A stretch of DNA of 43,706 nt from assembly GCF_000312385.1 (NCBI RefSeq), contig NZ_HE997626.1:2143832-2187537 (forward strand), given 5' to 3'. Positions 15,698-23,955 of this stretch are shown one piece after another. The notes below the pieces were generated by a model, which made no database searches, had not been told where the DNA came from, and saw nothing but the letters and a program-made list of their open reading frames with translations. The stretch is from Tsukamurella sp. 1534. Its GTDB lineage: Bacteria; Actinomycetota; Actinomycetes; Mycobacteriales; Mycobacteriaceae. The position numbers were made by a program, and so were the translations under genes. Every line of letters begins with the position of its first letter. The first letter of the stretch is position 1.

Positions 15698-16353
15698 TGC
15701 CCGGACGTCAGCGTCGTGACGGCGGCAACAATGGCCCCGCCGGTAACAACGGACCCGATAACAACAACAGCAACGACCGCCGCGGCGGTCGTGGCGGACG
15801 CGACCGCGATCAGCGCGGTGGCCGTGGTGACGCCGAGAAGAGCAACCACATCGAGAACGTGGTCACCATCAACCGCGTGTCGAAGGTCGTGAAGGGTGGT
15901 CGTCGCTTCAGCTTCACCGCCCTCGTGATCGTCGGTGACGGCCAGGGCATGGTCGGCGTCGGCTACGGCAAGGCCAAGGAAGTTCCCGCGGCCATCCAGA
16001 AGGGTGTCGAGGAGGCCCGGAAGAACTTCTTCCGCGTGCCGCTGATCGGCTCCACCATCACCCACCCGGTGCAGGGTGAGGCCGCGGCCGGCGTCGTGCT
16101 GCTGCGTCCCGCCAGCCCCGGTACCGGTGTGATCGCCGGTGGCGCCGTGCGTCCCGTGCTCGAGGCCGCGGGCGTCCACGACGTCATCGCCAAGAGCCTG
16201 GGCTCCGACAACGCCATCAACGTGGTGCACGCCACCGTGGCAGCGCTCAAGAGCCTGCAGCGTCCCGAGGAGGTCGCGGCTCGTCGCGGCCTGCCCATCG
16301 AGGACGTGGCTCCTGCGGGCATGCTGCGCGCGCGTGCGGGTCAGGGAGCGTAA
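15697..16353 (+). CDS. rpsE: 30S ribosomal protein S5 (uS5) with Asn/Gly/Arg-rich N-terminal extension
   Basis: 218 residues, longer than the about 167 of E. coli because of a disordered N-terminal extension of about 45 residues ([20 protein letters not shown], then RGGRGG-type repeats). The core has the usual RNA-binding and catalytic-fold segments [18 protein letters not shown] and [21 protein letters not shown]5 lines the mRNA entry channel and affects decoding accuracy. The start overlaps the stop of the short bridging frame. Confidence 0.97.
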   Translation: MPGRQRRDGGNNGPAGNNGPDNNNSNDRRGGRGGRDRDQRGGRGDAEKSNHIENVVTINRVSKVVKGGRRFSFTALVIVGDGQGMVGVGYGKAKEVPAAIQKGVEEARKNFFRVPLIGSTITHPVQGEAAAGVVLLRPASPGTGVIAGGAVRPVLEAAGVHDVIAKSLGSDNAINVVHATVAALKSLQRPEEVAARRGLPIEDVAPAGMLRARAGQGA

Positions 16354-16356
16354 CTC

Positions 16357-16536
16357 ATGGCACAGTTCAAGATCACCCAGGTGCGCGGCACCATCGGTAC
16401 CAAGAAGAACCAGCGCGACAGCCTGCGGACTCTCGGCCTGAAGGGCATTCGGAAGAGTGTCGTTCGCGAGGACACCCCGCAGAACCGCGGCCTGATCCAG
16501 GTCGTGTCGCATCTCGTGGAAGTGGAGGAGGTGTAA
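16357..16536 (+). CDS. rpmD: 50S ribosomal protein L30 (uL30)
   Basis: 59 residues: starts [20 protein letters not shown] and continues with [20 protein letters not shown], the full L30 signature. It begins three bases after the rpsE stop and ends three bases before the rplO start. The ATG at 16357 and the TAA at 16534-16536 are read directly. Confidence 0.95.
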   Translation: MAQFKITQVRGTIGTKKNQRDSLRTLGLKGIRKSVVREDTPQNRGLIQVVSHLVEVEEV

Positions 16537-16539
16537 GCA

Positions 16540-17001
16540 ATGGCTATCAAGCTGCACGATCTCCGTCCCGCCAAGGGCGCGAAGACCGAGAAGACCCGCG
16601 TCGGCCGCGGTGAGAGCTCCAAGGGTAAGACCGCCGGTCGCGGCACCAAGGGCACCAAGGCCCGTAAGAACGTCCCCGTGGCGTTCGAGGGCGGTCAGAT
16701 GCCGCTGCACATGCGGCTGCCGAAGCTCAAGGGCTTCAAGAACCGCAACCGGGTCGAGTACCAGGTCGTGAACGTGGGCGACATCGCCCGTCTGTTCCCG
16801 CAGGGCGGCACCGTCGGCATCGACGAGCTCGTCGCCGCCGGTGCGGTTCGCAAGAACCACATCGTCAAGGTGCTCGGCGACGGCGAGATCAGCGTCAAGG
16901 TGGACGTGACGGCGACCAAGGTCACCGGCGCCGCCAAGGCGAAGATCACCGCCGCCGGCGGCTCGGTCACCGAGCTCGCCGGTTCGGCCGCGTCCGAGTA
17001 G
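16540..17001 (+). CDS. rplO: 50S ribosomal protein L15 (uL15)
   Basis: 153 residues with the L15 N-terminal signature [20 protein letters not shown] and the Gly-rich [10 protein letters not shown] segment, then the C-terminal globular domain. L15 is a late assembly protein of the 50S subunit. It is the last gene before a hairpin terminator; in many bacteria secY follows without a break. Confidence 0.97.
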   Translation: MAIKLHDLRPAKGAKTEKTRVGRGESSKGKTAGRGTKGTKARKNVPVAFEGGQMPLHMRLPKLKGFKNRNRVEYQVVNVGDIARLFPQGGTVGIDELVAAGAVRKNHIVKVLGDGEISVKVDVTATKVTGAAKAKITAAGGSVTELAGSAASE

Positions 17002-17016
17002 GACCGGTTCGTCACC

Positions 17017-17070
17017 GAAACGCGTAACCGCGGCAGGCGCCGGTAACGGTGCCTGCCGCGGTCGCGTTTC
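17017..17070 (+). terminator. Long hairpin terminator between rplO and secY
   Basis: GAAACGCG (17017-17024) and ACCGCGGCAGGC (17027-17038) pair with GCCTGCCGCGGT (17051-17062) and CGCGTTTC (17063-17070): a 12-bp and an 8-bp perfect stem separated by a two-base bulge, with a 12-base loop. No T run follows. It should separate rpsH-rplO transcripts from secY, at least in part. Confidence 0.7.
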
Positions 17071-17113
17071 ACCGGGTGGGTCGCCCCGCATCATGTCGGG
17101 CGGCACCGCCGTG

Positions 17114-17252
17114 AACAGCCGTGATGGGTACGGCTGTTAGAGTTCTAGCGTTTGCAGGAAATCAAAGGAAGACACGCCGCGGTGCCGCGGGCGCTGAGCG
17201 TGTCCAGTGAGCGTGCGGTGGCTTCCGGGTCGCCCTGCTGCCAGGAGGATGT
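17114..17252 (+). promoter_or_regulatory. secY promoter/leader region with an inverted repeat
   Basis: AACAGCCGT (17114-17122) and ACGGCTGTT (17130-17138) form a perfect 9-bp inverted repeat with a 7-base centre. Candidate -10 boxes follow at once, TAGAGT (17138-17143) and TAGCGT (17146-17151); neither has a clear -35. The repeat may be an operator or a hairpin. The leader to secY is about 100 nt and has a purine-rich AAAGGAAG (17164-17171) far upstream of the secY start. Confidence 0.5.
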
Positions 17253-17268
17253 GTGCTTTCGGCCCTAG
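17182..17268 (+). CDS. Possible 28-codon upstream ORF overlapping the secY start
   Basis: GTG 17182 has AAAGGAAG about ten bases upstream. The frame starts MPRALSVSSERA, contains a CC pair and ends in FRP with TAG at 17266-17268, overlapping the first codons of secY in another frame. If translated, it could tune secY initiation, which has its own AGGAGG (17243-17248). No conservation data are available here, so chance is a real alternative. Confidence 0.25.
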   Translation: MPRALSVSSERAVASGSPCCQEDVCFRP

Positions 17269-18572
17269 TCCCGATCTTCCGGACCCCCGAGCTTCGGCGG
17301 AAGATCCTGATCGTCCTGGGCATCCTCGTGCTCTACAGGTTCGGTGCCACTCTGCCCTCCCCGGGCGTGAACTTCGGGAACGTCAGTCAGTGCGTCGACG
17401 ACCTCTCCAAGGGCGCCAACGCCGATGTCTACTCGCTGATCAACATGTTCTCGGGCGGCGCGCTGCTGCAGCTGTCCGTGTTCGCGATCGGCATCATGCC
17501 GTACATCACGGCGTCGATCATCATCCAGCTGTTGATGGTCGTCATCCCCCGGTTCGAGACCCTTCGTAAGGAGGGCCAGGCCGGGCAGGCCAAGATCACG
17601 CAGTACACCCGCTACCTGACGGTGGCGCTGGCACTGCTGCAGGCCACCGCCATCGTGGCGATGGCCTCGCGCGGCCAGCTGCTCCAGGGCTGCACCAAGC
17701 CGATCCTGGCGAACAACGACGTCTTCTCGCTCATCGTCATCGTGGTCACCATGACCGCGGGCGCCGTGCTGGTCATGTGGTTCGGCGAGCTGATCACCGA
17801 GCGCGGCATCGGCAACGGCATGTCGCTGCTGATCTTCGCCGGCATCGCGTCGCGCCTGCCCGCCGACGGCCAGAAGATCCTGGAGAGCCGCGGCGGCCTC
17901 GTCTTCGGCCTCGTCTGCTTCGCGGTGCTCCTGATCATCATCGCGGTGGTCTTCGTCGAGCAGGGCCAGCGCCGCATCCCGGTCCAGTACGCCAAGCGCA
18001 TGGTGGGCCGCAAGATGTACGGCGGCTCGTCGACGTACCTGCCGCTGAAGGTCAACACCGCCGGCGTCATCCCGGTCATCTTCGCCTCGTCGCTGCTGTA
18101 CCTGCCGCAGCTGGTGATCCAGCTGGTGGCCAACGGCTCCTCCGCGGGCTGGGTGCAGTGGATCCAGTCGAATCTGGTGAACCCGGGCAGCTGGGTCCAC
18201 ATCCTCGTGTACTTTGCGCTCATCGTGTTCTTCACGTACTTCTACGTGGCGATCACGTTCAATCCGGAGGAACGCGCCGATGAGATGAAGAAGTTCGGCG
18301 GCTTCATCCCGGGCATCCGCCCGGGCAAGCCCACGGCGGACTACCTGAACTACGTGCTTCAGCGGATCACCCTCCCGGGCTCGCTGTACCTGGGCATCAT
18401 TGCGATCCTCCCGAACCTGTTCCTCGAGCTGGGCGGTGGCGGCGGTGGCTCCATGAGCAACCTGCCGTTCGGCGGCACGATGGTCCTGATCATCGTGGTC
18501 GTGGCACTCGACACCACCAAGCAGATCGAGAGCCAATTGATGCAACGCAACTACGAAGGATTCCTGAAGTGA
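17253..18572 (+). CDS. secY: Protein translocase subunit SecY
   Basis: 439 residues with the SecY start [30 protein letters not shown], ten hydrophobic segments and the conserved cytosolic loop [16 protein letters not shown]. SecY is the channel of the SecYEG translocon in the cytoplasmic membrane. The GTG at 17253 follows AGGAGG. Its stop overlaps the adk start by four bases (GTGA), so the two are translationally coupled. Confidence 0.98.
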   Translation: MLSALVPIFRTPELRRKILIVLGILVLYRFGATLPSPGVNFGNVSQCVDDLSKGANADVYSLINMFSGGALLQLSVFAIGIMPYITASIIIQLLMVVIPRFETLRKEGQAGQAKITQYTRYLTVALALLQATAIVAMASRGQLLQGCTKPILANNDVFSLIVIVVTMTAGAVLVMWFGELITERGIGNGMSLLIFAGIASRLPADGQKILESRGGLVFGLVCFAVLLIIIAVVFVEQGQRRIPVQYAKRMVGRKMYGGSSTYLPLKVNTAGVIPVIFASSLLYLPQLVIQLVANGSSAGWVQWIQSNLVNPGSWVHILVYFALIVFFTYFYVAITFNPEERADEMKKFGGFIPGIRPGKPTADYLNYVLQRITLPGSLYLGIIAILPNLFLELGGGGGGSMSNLPFGGTMVLIIVVVALDTTKQIESQLMQRNYEGFLK

Positions 18573-19114
18573 GACTGGTTATTCTCGGCCCTCCCGGGGC
18601 AGGCAAGGGCACGCAGGCCGAAAGGCTCTCGGAGAAGTACGGAATCCCCCACATCTCGACAGGCGACCTGTTCCGCGCGAACATCAGCGAGGGCACGGAT
18701 CTCGGCGTCGAGGCGAAGAAGTACATGGACGCCGGCGAGCTCGTCCCGTCGTCGGTCACCGTGAAGATGGTGCGCTCGCGCCTCGAGGAGCCGGACGCCA
18801 AGAACGGCTTCATCCTCGACGGCTTCCCGCGCTCCACCGATCAGGCCGACGCCCTCGCCGAGATCCTCGAGCAGCGCGGCGAGAAGCTGGACGCCGTCGT
18901 CTCCTTCGACGTCCCCGAGGACACCCTGGTCGAGCGCATGCTGGCCCGCGGCCGCGCGGACGACACCGAGGACGTCATCCGCAACCGGATGCGCGTGTAC
19001 ACGCAGCAGACCGCGCCGCTGCTCGACTACTACGGCGACTTCGTGACCCACATCGACGCCGTCGGCACCGTCGACGAGGTGCTGGTGCGCGTCACCACGC
19101 AGCTCGACAAGTGA
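18569..19114 (+). CDS. adk: Adenylate kinase
   Basis: 181 residues starting [20 protein letters not shown] (P-loop), with the [13 protein letters not shown] motif and the arginines of [18 protein letters not shown]. It is the short form without a zinc-binding LID insert, as in other actinobacteria. It converts AMP plus ATP to two ADP in the cytoplasm. The start overlaps the secY stop and the end overlaps the map start, each by four bases. Confidence 0.98.
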   Translation: MRLVILGPPGAGKGTQAERLSEKYGIPHISTGDLFRANISEGTDLGVEAKKYMDAGELVPSSVTVKMVRSRLEEPDAKNGFILDGFPRSTDQADALAEILEQRGEKLDAVVSFDVPEDTLVERMLARGRADDTEDVIRNRMRVYTQQTAPLLDYYGDFVTHIDAVGTVDEVLVRVTTQLDK

Positions 19115-19905
19115 GCAGATTCCGCCGTAAGAAGACCGTCCCCTTCCGCTCCGCGGGAGAGGTCGACGCGATGGCCGCCGCGGGCGCCGTCGTGGGCCGC
19201 GCGCTCGTCGCGGTCCGCGACGCCGCCCGCGTCGGCGTTTCCACCCTCGACCTCGACGAGGTCGCCGAGACGGTGATCCGCGAGGCGGGCGCCGTCCCGT
19301 CGTTCAAGGGCTACCACGGCTTCCCCGGCTCGATCTGCGCCTCGGTCAACGAGGTCGTGGTGCACGGCATCCCGAACCGGGAGACGGTGCTCGCCGAGGG
19401 CGACCTCGTGTCCATCGACTGCGGCGCCATCCTGGACGGCTGGCACGGCGATTCGGCGTGGTCGTTCGGCGTGGGGGAGCTGTCCGAGGAGGACCGGGAC
19501 CTGTCCGACGCCACCCGCCTCGCGATGGAGGCCGGGATCGCGGCGATGGTCGACGGTGCGCGGCTCACCGACGTCTCGCACGCCATCGAGACGGCCACCT
19601 ACGCGCAGGCCGCGCGGCTCGGCCGCGACTTCTTCATCGTGGACGGTTACGGCGGGCACGGCATCGGCCGCGAGATGCACATGGAGCCGTTCCTCGCCAA
19701 CGAAGGCGACCCGGGCAAAGGGCCGCAGCTGGTGATCGGGTCGACGCTCGCCGTCGAGCCCATGCTCACCCTCGGCACCCCGGACACGTCGGTCCTCGAC
19801 GACGACTGGACCGTCGTCACCGACGACGGTTCGCGGTCCGCCCACTGGGAGCACACCGTCGCGGTCACGGCCGACGGTCCGCGCATCCTCACCCTCCGCC
19901 CCTGA
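19111..19905 (+). CDS. map: Methionine aminopeptidase type I
   Basis: 264 residues of the pita-bread fold. Metal ligands are visible in [18 protein letters not shown] (two Asp), [15 protein letters not shown] (His), [12 protein letters not shown] (Glu) and [11 protein letters not shown] (Glu). It removes the N-terminal methionine from new proteins. The GTG start overlaps the adk stop (GTGA). The short N-terminus lacks the SH3-binding extension found in one of the two mycobacterial enzymes. Confidence 0.97.
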   Translation: MSRFRRKKTVPFRSAGEVDAMAAAGAVVGRALVAVRDAARVGVSTLDLDEVAETVIREAGAVPSFKGYHGFPGSICASVNEVVVHGIPNRETVLAEGDLVSIDCGAILDGWHGDSAWSFGVGELSEEDRDLSDATRLAMEAGIAAMVDGARLTDVSHAIETATYAQAARLGRDFFIVDGYGGHGIGREMHMEPFLANEGDPGKGPQLVIGSTLAVEPMLTLGTPDTSVLDDDWTVVTDDGSRSAHWEHTVAVTADGPRILTLRP

Positions 19906-19938
19906 GCCCGGCCCGGACCTGCGTCGATGGCCTTCCTC

Positions 19939-19969
19939 TTGACCCTCACGCGACGTGAGCCCCCAGTGT
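19939..19969 (+). promoter_or_regulatory. MerR-type promoter with centred operator
   Basis: TTGACC (19939-19944) is separated by an unusually long 19-base spacer from CAGTGT (19964-19969). Inside the spacer lies a perfect inverted repeat, CTCACG (19945-19950) and CGTGAG (19954-19959) around CGA. A dyad in a 19-base spacer is the hallmark of promoters activated by MerR-family proteins through DNA twisting, and a MerR-family gene follows directly. Confidence 0.8.
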
Positions 19970-19997
19970 GATCGGTGTGAACGGAGGAAGGCCCGGA

Positions 19998-20762
19998 GTG
20001 GACGGCGCGGAGCACACCGTGGGTGTGATCGCGCGGATGACCGGCGTGAGCGTGCGCACCCTGCACCACTACGACGAGATCGGTCTCGTGGTGCCGTCGG
20101 GGCGCACGCCCGCCGGGTACCGCGTGTACTCGGCCGGCGACGTGGAGCGCCTGCACCAGGTGCTCACGTACCGCGAGCTGGGCTTCCCGCTCGAGCAGAT
20201 CGCGACCCTGCTCGACGACCCGTCGGCGGATGCCCTCGCGCATCTGGAGGAGCAACGGAAGCTCCTGTCCGAGCGGATCGACCGTTTGCACCGGATGGTC
20301 GCCGCTGTGGAGGAAATGATGAACAGCAAGAAGAGCGGCATCGCGCTGACCACCGAGGAGCAGGTCGAGATCTTCGGTGACAACTGGCTCGGCGACGAGT
20401 ACGCCGAGGAGGCCGAGCAGCGCTGGGGCGACACCGACGCCTGGAAGCAGGGCCGGGCCCGCACCGCGACGTTCACCAAGGACGACTGGAAGCGGATCAA
20501 GGCCGAGGGCGACGCCCTCGAGGCCGCGTTCGCCGACGCTCTCGCCCGGGGCGTCGCGCCCGGTTCGGAGGAGGCGAACGCGCTGGCCGAGCGGCACCGG
20601 ACCGCGATCGAGACGTACTACGACTGCGATCACGCGATGCAGGTGAATCTCGCCGAGATGTACGTCGCCGACCCGCGGTTCGCGAAGCACTACGACGACA
20701 TCGCGCCGGGCCTCGCCCAGTGGCTGCGCGACGCGATCGTCGCGAACGCGGAGGCCCGGTAG
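19998..20762 (+). CDS. MerR-family regulator with TipAS ligand-binding domain
   Basis: 254 residues. The N-terminal MerR helix-turn-helix reads VGVIARMTGVSVRTLHHYDE with the YRVYSAGDVERL wing, then a coiled coil to about residue 110, then the TipAS domain (EVFGDNW-like EIFGDNWLGDEYAEEA to WLRDAIVANA). TipAS domains bind thiopeptide or other bulky antibiotics and switch the regulator on. The GTG at 19998 was chosen because GGAGGAAGG precedes it by about six bases and because the earlier in-frame GTG at 19968 lies inside the -10 box. It is probably autoregulated. No export or resistance gene is adjacent, so other targets must lie elsewhere. Confidence 0.9.
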   Translation: MDGAEHTVGVIARMTGVSVRTLHHYDEIGLVVPSGRTPAGYRVYSAGDVERLHQVLTYRELGFPLEQIATLLDDPSADALAHLEEQRKLLSERIDRLHRMVAAVEEMMNSKKSGIALTTEEQVEIFGDNWLGDEYAEEAEQRWGDTDAWKQGRARTATFTKDDWKRIKAEGDALEAAFADALARGVAPGSEEANALAERHRTAIETYYDCDHAMQVNLAEMYVADPRFAKHYDDIAPGLAQWLRDAIVANAEAR

Positions 20763-20801
20763 CGAACCGGGCCCTGTTGGCCGAGTGTGAACCCGTCGGG
20801 C

Positions 20802-20840
20802 GGGCGCGGACGTGGGAAACCGCGCCGCGCCCGTTCGTCG
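20802..20840 (+). terminator. Probable terminator after the MerR gene
   Basis: GGGCGCGG (20802-20809) pairs with CCGCGCCC (20825-20832) across a 15-base loop, followed by GTTCGTCGG. The TTCGTCG tail recurs at other terminators in this window. Confidence 0.5.
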
Positions 20841-20859
20841 GAGTAAGTACGCTGGTCAC

Positions 20860-21525
20860 GTGGACTGGATGCAGTACTGGTGGCTGATCTTCGTGTTCGG
20901 CGGCTCGGCGAGTGCTGCGGTGAAGGGCGTGTCCGCCTGGAACGAGCGCCGCGCCGCGCGGCGGCTGGAGAAGTACCGCATCAAACAGGAGACCAAGGTC
21001 GCGATCGCGCAGGCGCAGGGCATGGGCCGGATCGACGCGGCCGCGGTGCAGAAGGAGCTCGAGCGCGCGGTCGCCGAGCACGACGCGGTGGACGAGCGCT
21101 GGTTCGGCTACGAGACCGACCTCGCCACCATCCTCGACTTCCCGATGATGATCGACATGCGGGAGCCGCTCACCGTCGACTTCCACAAGGCCAAGCGGCG
21201 CGCGGACCTGCTGCGCCCGCACACCCCCGACGCGCTCGACGGGGTGGACGACTACCGCGCAGCGGTGCACGCCTACGCCGCCGCGTTCGACGTGGCGGAG
21301 CAGGAGGCGAAGCGCCGGCGGCGCGGCGATTTCGATCCGATGGAGCAGGAGCGGCTCGCCCGCGCGCAGCGGCTCCTGGCGGTGGCCCTCGACGGGGCGG
21401 CGACGGGGGCCGAGCGGCAGCAGGCCTACCAGCGGGCCCGCAGGGAGTTGGAGGGCCTGATCGATCTGCCGAAGCCCGCCACCGTCGCGCTGGAGCGCCA
21501 GGTCCGCGCGGCCCTGGAACGCTGA
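20860..21525 (+). CDS. Membrane-anchored coiled-coil protein of unknown function
   Basis: 221 residues from GTG 20860 (MDWMQYWWLIFVFGGSAS). One hydrophobic segment (about 5-22) is followed by a long, charged helical region (NERRAARRLEKYRIKQETK) and a cytosolic helical domain (DLATILDFPMMIDMREPLTVDFHKAK). It looks like an actinobacterial hypothetical family; I assign no function. A -10 (TACGCT, 20848-20853) lies six bases before the GTG and there is no ribosome binding site, so it is probably leaderless. Confidence 0.75.
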   Translation: MDWMQYWWLIFVFGGSASAAVKGVSAWNERRAARRLEKYRIKQETKVAIAQAQGMGRIDAAAVQKELERAVAEHDAVDERWFGYETDLATILDFPMMIDMREPLTVDFHKAKRRADLLRPHTPDALDGVDDYRAAVHAYAAAFDVAEQEAKRRRRGDFDPMEQERLARAQRLLAVALDGAATGAERQQAYQRARRELEGLIDLPKPATVALERQVRAALER

Positions 21526-21637
21526 TCGCACTCGTTTACGTACAGCCGCGCCGCACGGCGGCGGTCCAGGCGCCGTCGTCCCGGAGGACGGAACGGACGG
21601 CCTGCCGGAACCACCGCAGCGCGCGCACGCGGACCCC

Positions 21638-22945
21638 TTACTCCGCCTTGGCCGCAGCGGCGGCCGCGAGGCCCAGCTCGATGTCGGCGACGATGTCGTC
21701 GATGTGCTCGATGCCGACGGCGAGGCGCACGAGGCCCGGCGTGACTCCGGCCTCGAGCTGCTCCTGCTCGGTGAGCTGCGAATGCGTCGTGGACGCGGGG
21801 TGGATCACCAGCGACCGCACGTCGCCGATGTTGGCGACGTGGCTGTGCAGCTGCAGGGCGTCGACGAACGCCTTGCCGGCGGGCACGCCGCCGGCGAGCT
21901 CGAACGCGACGATGGCGCCGGCGCCCTGGGGGAGCAGCTCCTTCGCCCGGTCGTGCCACTTCGAGGAGGGCAGCCCGGCGTAGATGACCTCGGTGACGCC
22001 GTCCCGGCCGTCGAGGAACTCGGCCACCTTCTGGGCGTTCGCGACGTGCCGCTCGACGCGCAGGCTCAGCGTCTCGATGCCCTGGCTGAGCAGGAACGCG
22101 TTGAACGGGGAGATCGCGGGGCCCAGGTCGCGCAGCAGCTGGACGCGGGCCTTGAGCGCGAAGGCGGGCGCGCCGAGGTCGGCGAACACGACGCCGTGGT
22201 AGGACGGGTCGGGGGTGGTGAAGTTCGGGTGCCGGCCCTGAGTCCAGTCGAAGTTGCCGCCGTCCACGATGACGCCGCCGATGGCCGCGCCGTGGCCGCC
22301 GAGGTACTTGGTGGCGGAGTGCACCACGATGTCGGCGCCGTGCTCGAGCGGGCGCAGCAGGTACGGGGTGGCCACCGTGTTGTCCACGATGAGCGGAACG
22401 CCGCTCTCGTGCGCGACGCCGGCCACGCCCGCCACGTCGAGGACGTGGCCGCGGGGGTTGGAGATGGTCTCGGCGAAGAAGGCGCGGGTGTTCGGGCGGA
22501 CCGCGGCGCGCCACTGCTCGAGGTCGTCGGGGTCCTCGACGAAGGTGACCTCGACGCCGAGCTTGGCGAGCGTGTAGTGCAGCAGGTTGTAGGTGCCGCC
22601 GTACAGGTACGGGGAGCTGACGATGTGGTCGCCGGACTCGGCGACGTTGAGGATCGCGAGCGATTCGGCGGCCTGCCCCGAGGCCACGAGCAGCGCGGCA
22701 ACGCCGCCCTCGAGCGCCGCGACCCGCTGCTCCACCGCGTCCTGGGTGGGGTTCATGATCCGGGTGTAGATGTTCCCGGGCTCGGCGAGCCCGAACAGCG
22801 CCGCGGCGTGATCGGTGTTGTCGAACGTGTACGAGGTGGTCTGGTAGATCGGGAGCGCACGCGCGTTGGTGGTCCCGTCGGGCGTCTGCCCGGCGTGGAT
22901 CTGCGTGGTCTCGAAGTTCCAGGTGGGGCTGTCCGGATCAGTCAT
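21638..22945 (-). CDS. metY: O-acetyl-L-homoserine sulfhydrylase
   Basis: 435 residues of the Cys/Met metabolism PLP-dependent family. PLP contacts are visible: SATKYLGGHG (Lys213, Schiff base), VDNT (Asp188), YTRIMNPTQDAVEQR (phosphate-binding Tyr/Arg) and SGQAAESLAILNV. The length (about 430) and the FETTQIHAGQTPDGTTNARALPIYQTTSY start fit MetY rather than the about 380-residue MetB/MetZ. It makes homocysteine from O-acetylhomoserine and sulfide. metX is not adjacent. Only 60 bases separate its start from the divergent NUDIX gene, and no SAM riboswitch is seen there. Confidence 0.92.
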   Translation of the reverse strand: MTDPDSPTWNFETTQIHAGQTPDGTTNARALPIYQTTSYTFDNTDHAAALFGLAEPGNIYTRIMNPTQDAVEQRVAALEGGVAALLVASGQAAESLAILNVAESGDHIVSSPYLYGGTYNLLHYTLAKLGVEVTFVEDPDDLEQWRAAVRPNTRAFFAETISNPRGHVLDVAGVAGVAHESGVPLIVDNTVATPYLLRPLEHGADIVVHSATKYLGGHGAAIGGVIVDGGNFDWTQGRHPNFTTPDPSYHGVVFADLGAPAFALKARVQLLRDLGPAISPFNAFLLSQGIETLSLRVERHVANAQKVAEFLDGRDGVTEVIYAGLPSSKWHDRAKELLPQGAGAIVAFELAGGVPAGKAFVDALQLHSHVANIGDVRSLVIHPASTTHSQLTEQEQLEAGVTPGLVRLAVGIEHIDDIVADIELGLAAAAAAKAE

Positions 22946-23005
22946 GGCCCCGATACAAGTGCACGCCCGCTGCGATGTCCAGACTTTGGCTCATACTGTA
23001 GGGAA

Positions 23006-23536
23006 ATGGACGACGAGATCGTGGCGCTGTACGACGCCGCGGGGCAGCCCAGCGGGCGGGCGCCGCGGTCCCGCGTGCGGGCCGAGAACCTGCGGCACGG
23101 CACCACCGCGATCCTCGTCTTCGACTCCGCCGGGCGGATCTACGTGCATCGCCGCACCGCGATCAAGGACGTGTACCCGGGGCTGCGCGACTTCTGCGCC
23201 GGCGGGGTGCTGCTGGCGGGGGAGTCGCCGGACGACGGTGCCGCCCGCGAGGCCTTCGAGGAGCTCGGGGTGCACGGGGTGGCGTTGCGCCCCGTCGGGG
23301 CCCGCGGGTACGAGGATCCGGTGACCCGGTTCGTGTGCTTCCGGTACGTCTGCACGTACGACGGTGCGATCACCTGGCAGCCCGAGGAGGTGGCCGGCGG
23401 CGAGTGGATGGAGCCCGCGGAACTCGTCGCCGCGGTGGCCGCGGACCCCGCGGATTTCGTGCCGGATTCGGTCGCGACGGGGATGGATCTCGTCGGCGCG
23501 GGGCCGGACTTCGGACACGATTCGTCCGACGAGTAG
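23006..23536 (+). CDS. NUDIX hydrolase (YfcD-like)
   Basis: 176 residues with a complete Nudix box at about 67-89 ([14 protein letters not shown] then [10 protein letters not shown]), which binds the divalent metal. The order [40 protein letters not shown], then FCAGGVLL is that of the YfcD/isopentenyl-diphosphate isomerase-like branch. The substrate is unknown. ATG 23006 has a -10 (TACTGT, 22994-22999) six bases upstream, suggesting a leaderless or nearly leaderless mRNA. Confidence 0.88.
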   Translation: MDDEIVALYDAAGQPSGRAPRSRVRAENLRHGTTAILVFDSAGRIYVHRRTAIKDVYPGLRDFCAGGVLLAGESPDDGAAREAFEELGVHGVALRPVGARGYEDPVTRFVCFRYVCTYDGAITWQPEEVAGGEWMEPAELVAAVAADPADFVPDSVATGMDLVGAGPDFGHDSSDE

Positions 23537-23575
23537 CATCCGCGTAGAATGGGCAGGTAGCGCGGCGTACGCCGC
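23521..23575 (+). promoter_or_regulatory. Probable infA promoter with adjacent palindrome
   Basis: TTCGTC (23521-23526), 18 bases and TAGAAT (23545-23550). Five bases later comes GGTAGC, similar to the GGTTGC of the rplN and rpsH promoters. A perfect 14-bp palindrome, GCGGCGTACGCCGC (23562-23575), lies just downstream of the likely start of transcription. The -35 lies inside the end of the NUDIX gene. Confidence 0.5.
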
Positions 23576-23651
23576 ACCGTTCATCGTGTCTCAACCGCGG
23601 TGGATGGAGGGCGCACACGGCGCCCGACTAACACACAGGATCGTGGAGGGT

Positions 23652-23873
23652 ATGGCCAAGAAGGACGGAGCCATCGAGGTGGAGGGCCGCGTGATCGAGC
23701 CCCTGCCCAACGCTATGTTCCGCATCGAGCTGGAGAACGGGCACAAGGTGCTCGCGCACATCAGCGGCAAGATGCGTCAGCATTACATTCGTATTCTGCC
23801 CGAGGATCGCGTGGTCGTGGAGCTGTCGCCGTACGACCTGACCCGCGGGCGCATCGTCTACCGGTACAAGTGA
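23652..23873 (+). CDS. infA: Translation initiation factor IF-1
   Basis: 73 residues starting [20 protein letters not shown] with the S1-type OB fold core [22 protein letters not shown]-1 binds the A site of the 30S subunit during initiation. GGAGGG at 23645-23650 is only one base from the ATG, closer than usual. A terminator follows, so infA is a single-gene transcript here. Confidence 0.98.
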   Translation: MAKKDGAIEVEGRVIEPLPNAMFRIELENGHKVLAHISGKMRQHYIRILPEDRVVVELSPYDLTRGRIVYRYK

Positions 23874-23909
23874 TCCGGTAGCGCCGGCGCGTCGAGCGCG
23901 GGTACGAGA

Positions 23910-23937
23910 AAGGCCCACCCCGTGCGGGGTGGGCCTT
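23910..23937. terminator. Bidirectional terminator between infA and the protease gene
   Basis: AAGGCCCACCCC (23910-23921) pairs perfectly with GGGGTGGGCCTT (23926-23937) around a four-base loop. The plus-strand tail is CGTCGTGTCCGGG, giving the same TTCGTCGTGTCCGGG as after rpsN. It serves both the plus-strand infA and the convergent protease gene. Confidence 0.85.
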
Positions 23938-23955
23938 CGTCGTGTCCGGGTGCGG

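Noticed and set aside
19968-19997. Earlier start codons for the MerR regulator (GTG 19968 and 19977)
   Set aside because: GTG 19968 lies within the -10 box of its own promoter and 19977 has no ribosome binding site; 19998 has GGAGGAAGG upstream.
21526-21637. Terminator or small gene between the 20860 gene and metY
   Set aside because: Only short imperfect repeats are seen; nothing I can support.
22946-23005. SAM riboswitch before metY
   Set aside because: The divergent gap is only 60 bases and shows no kink-turn or SAM-I/IV core pattern.
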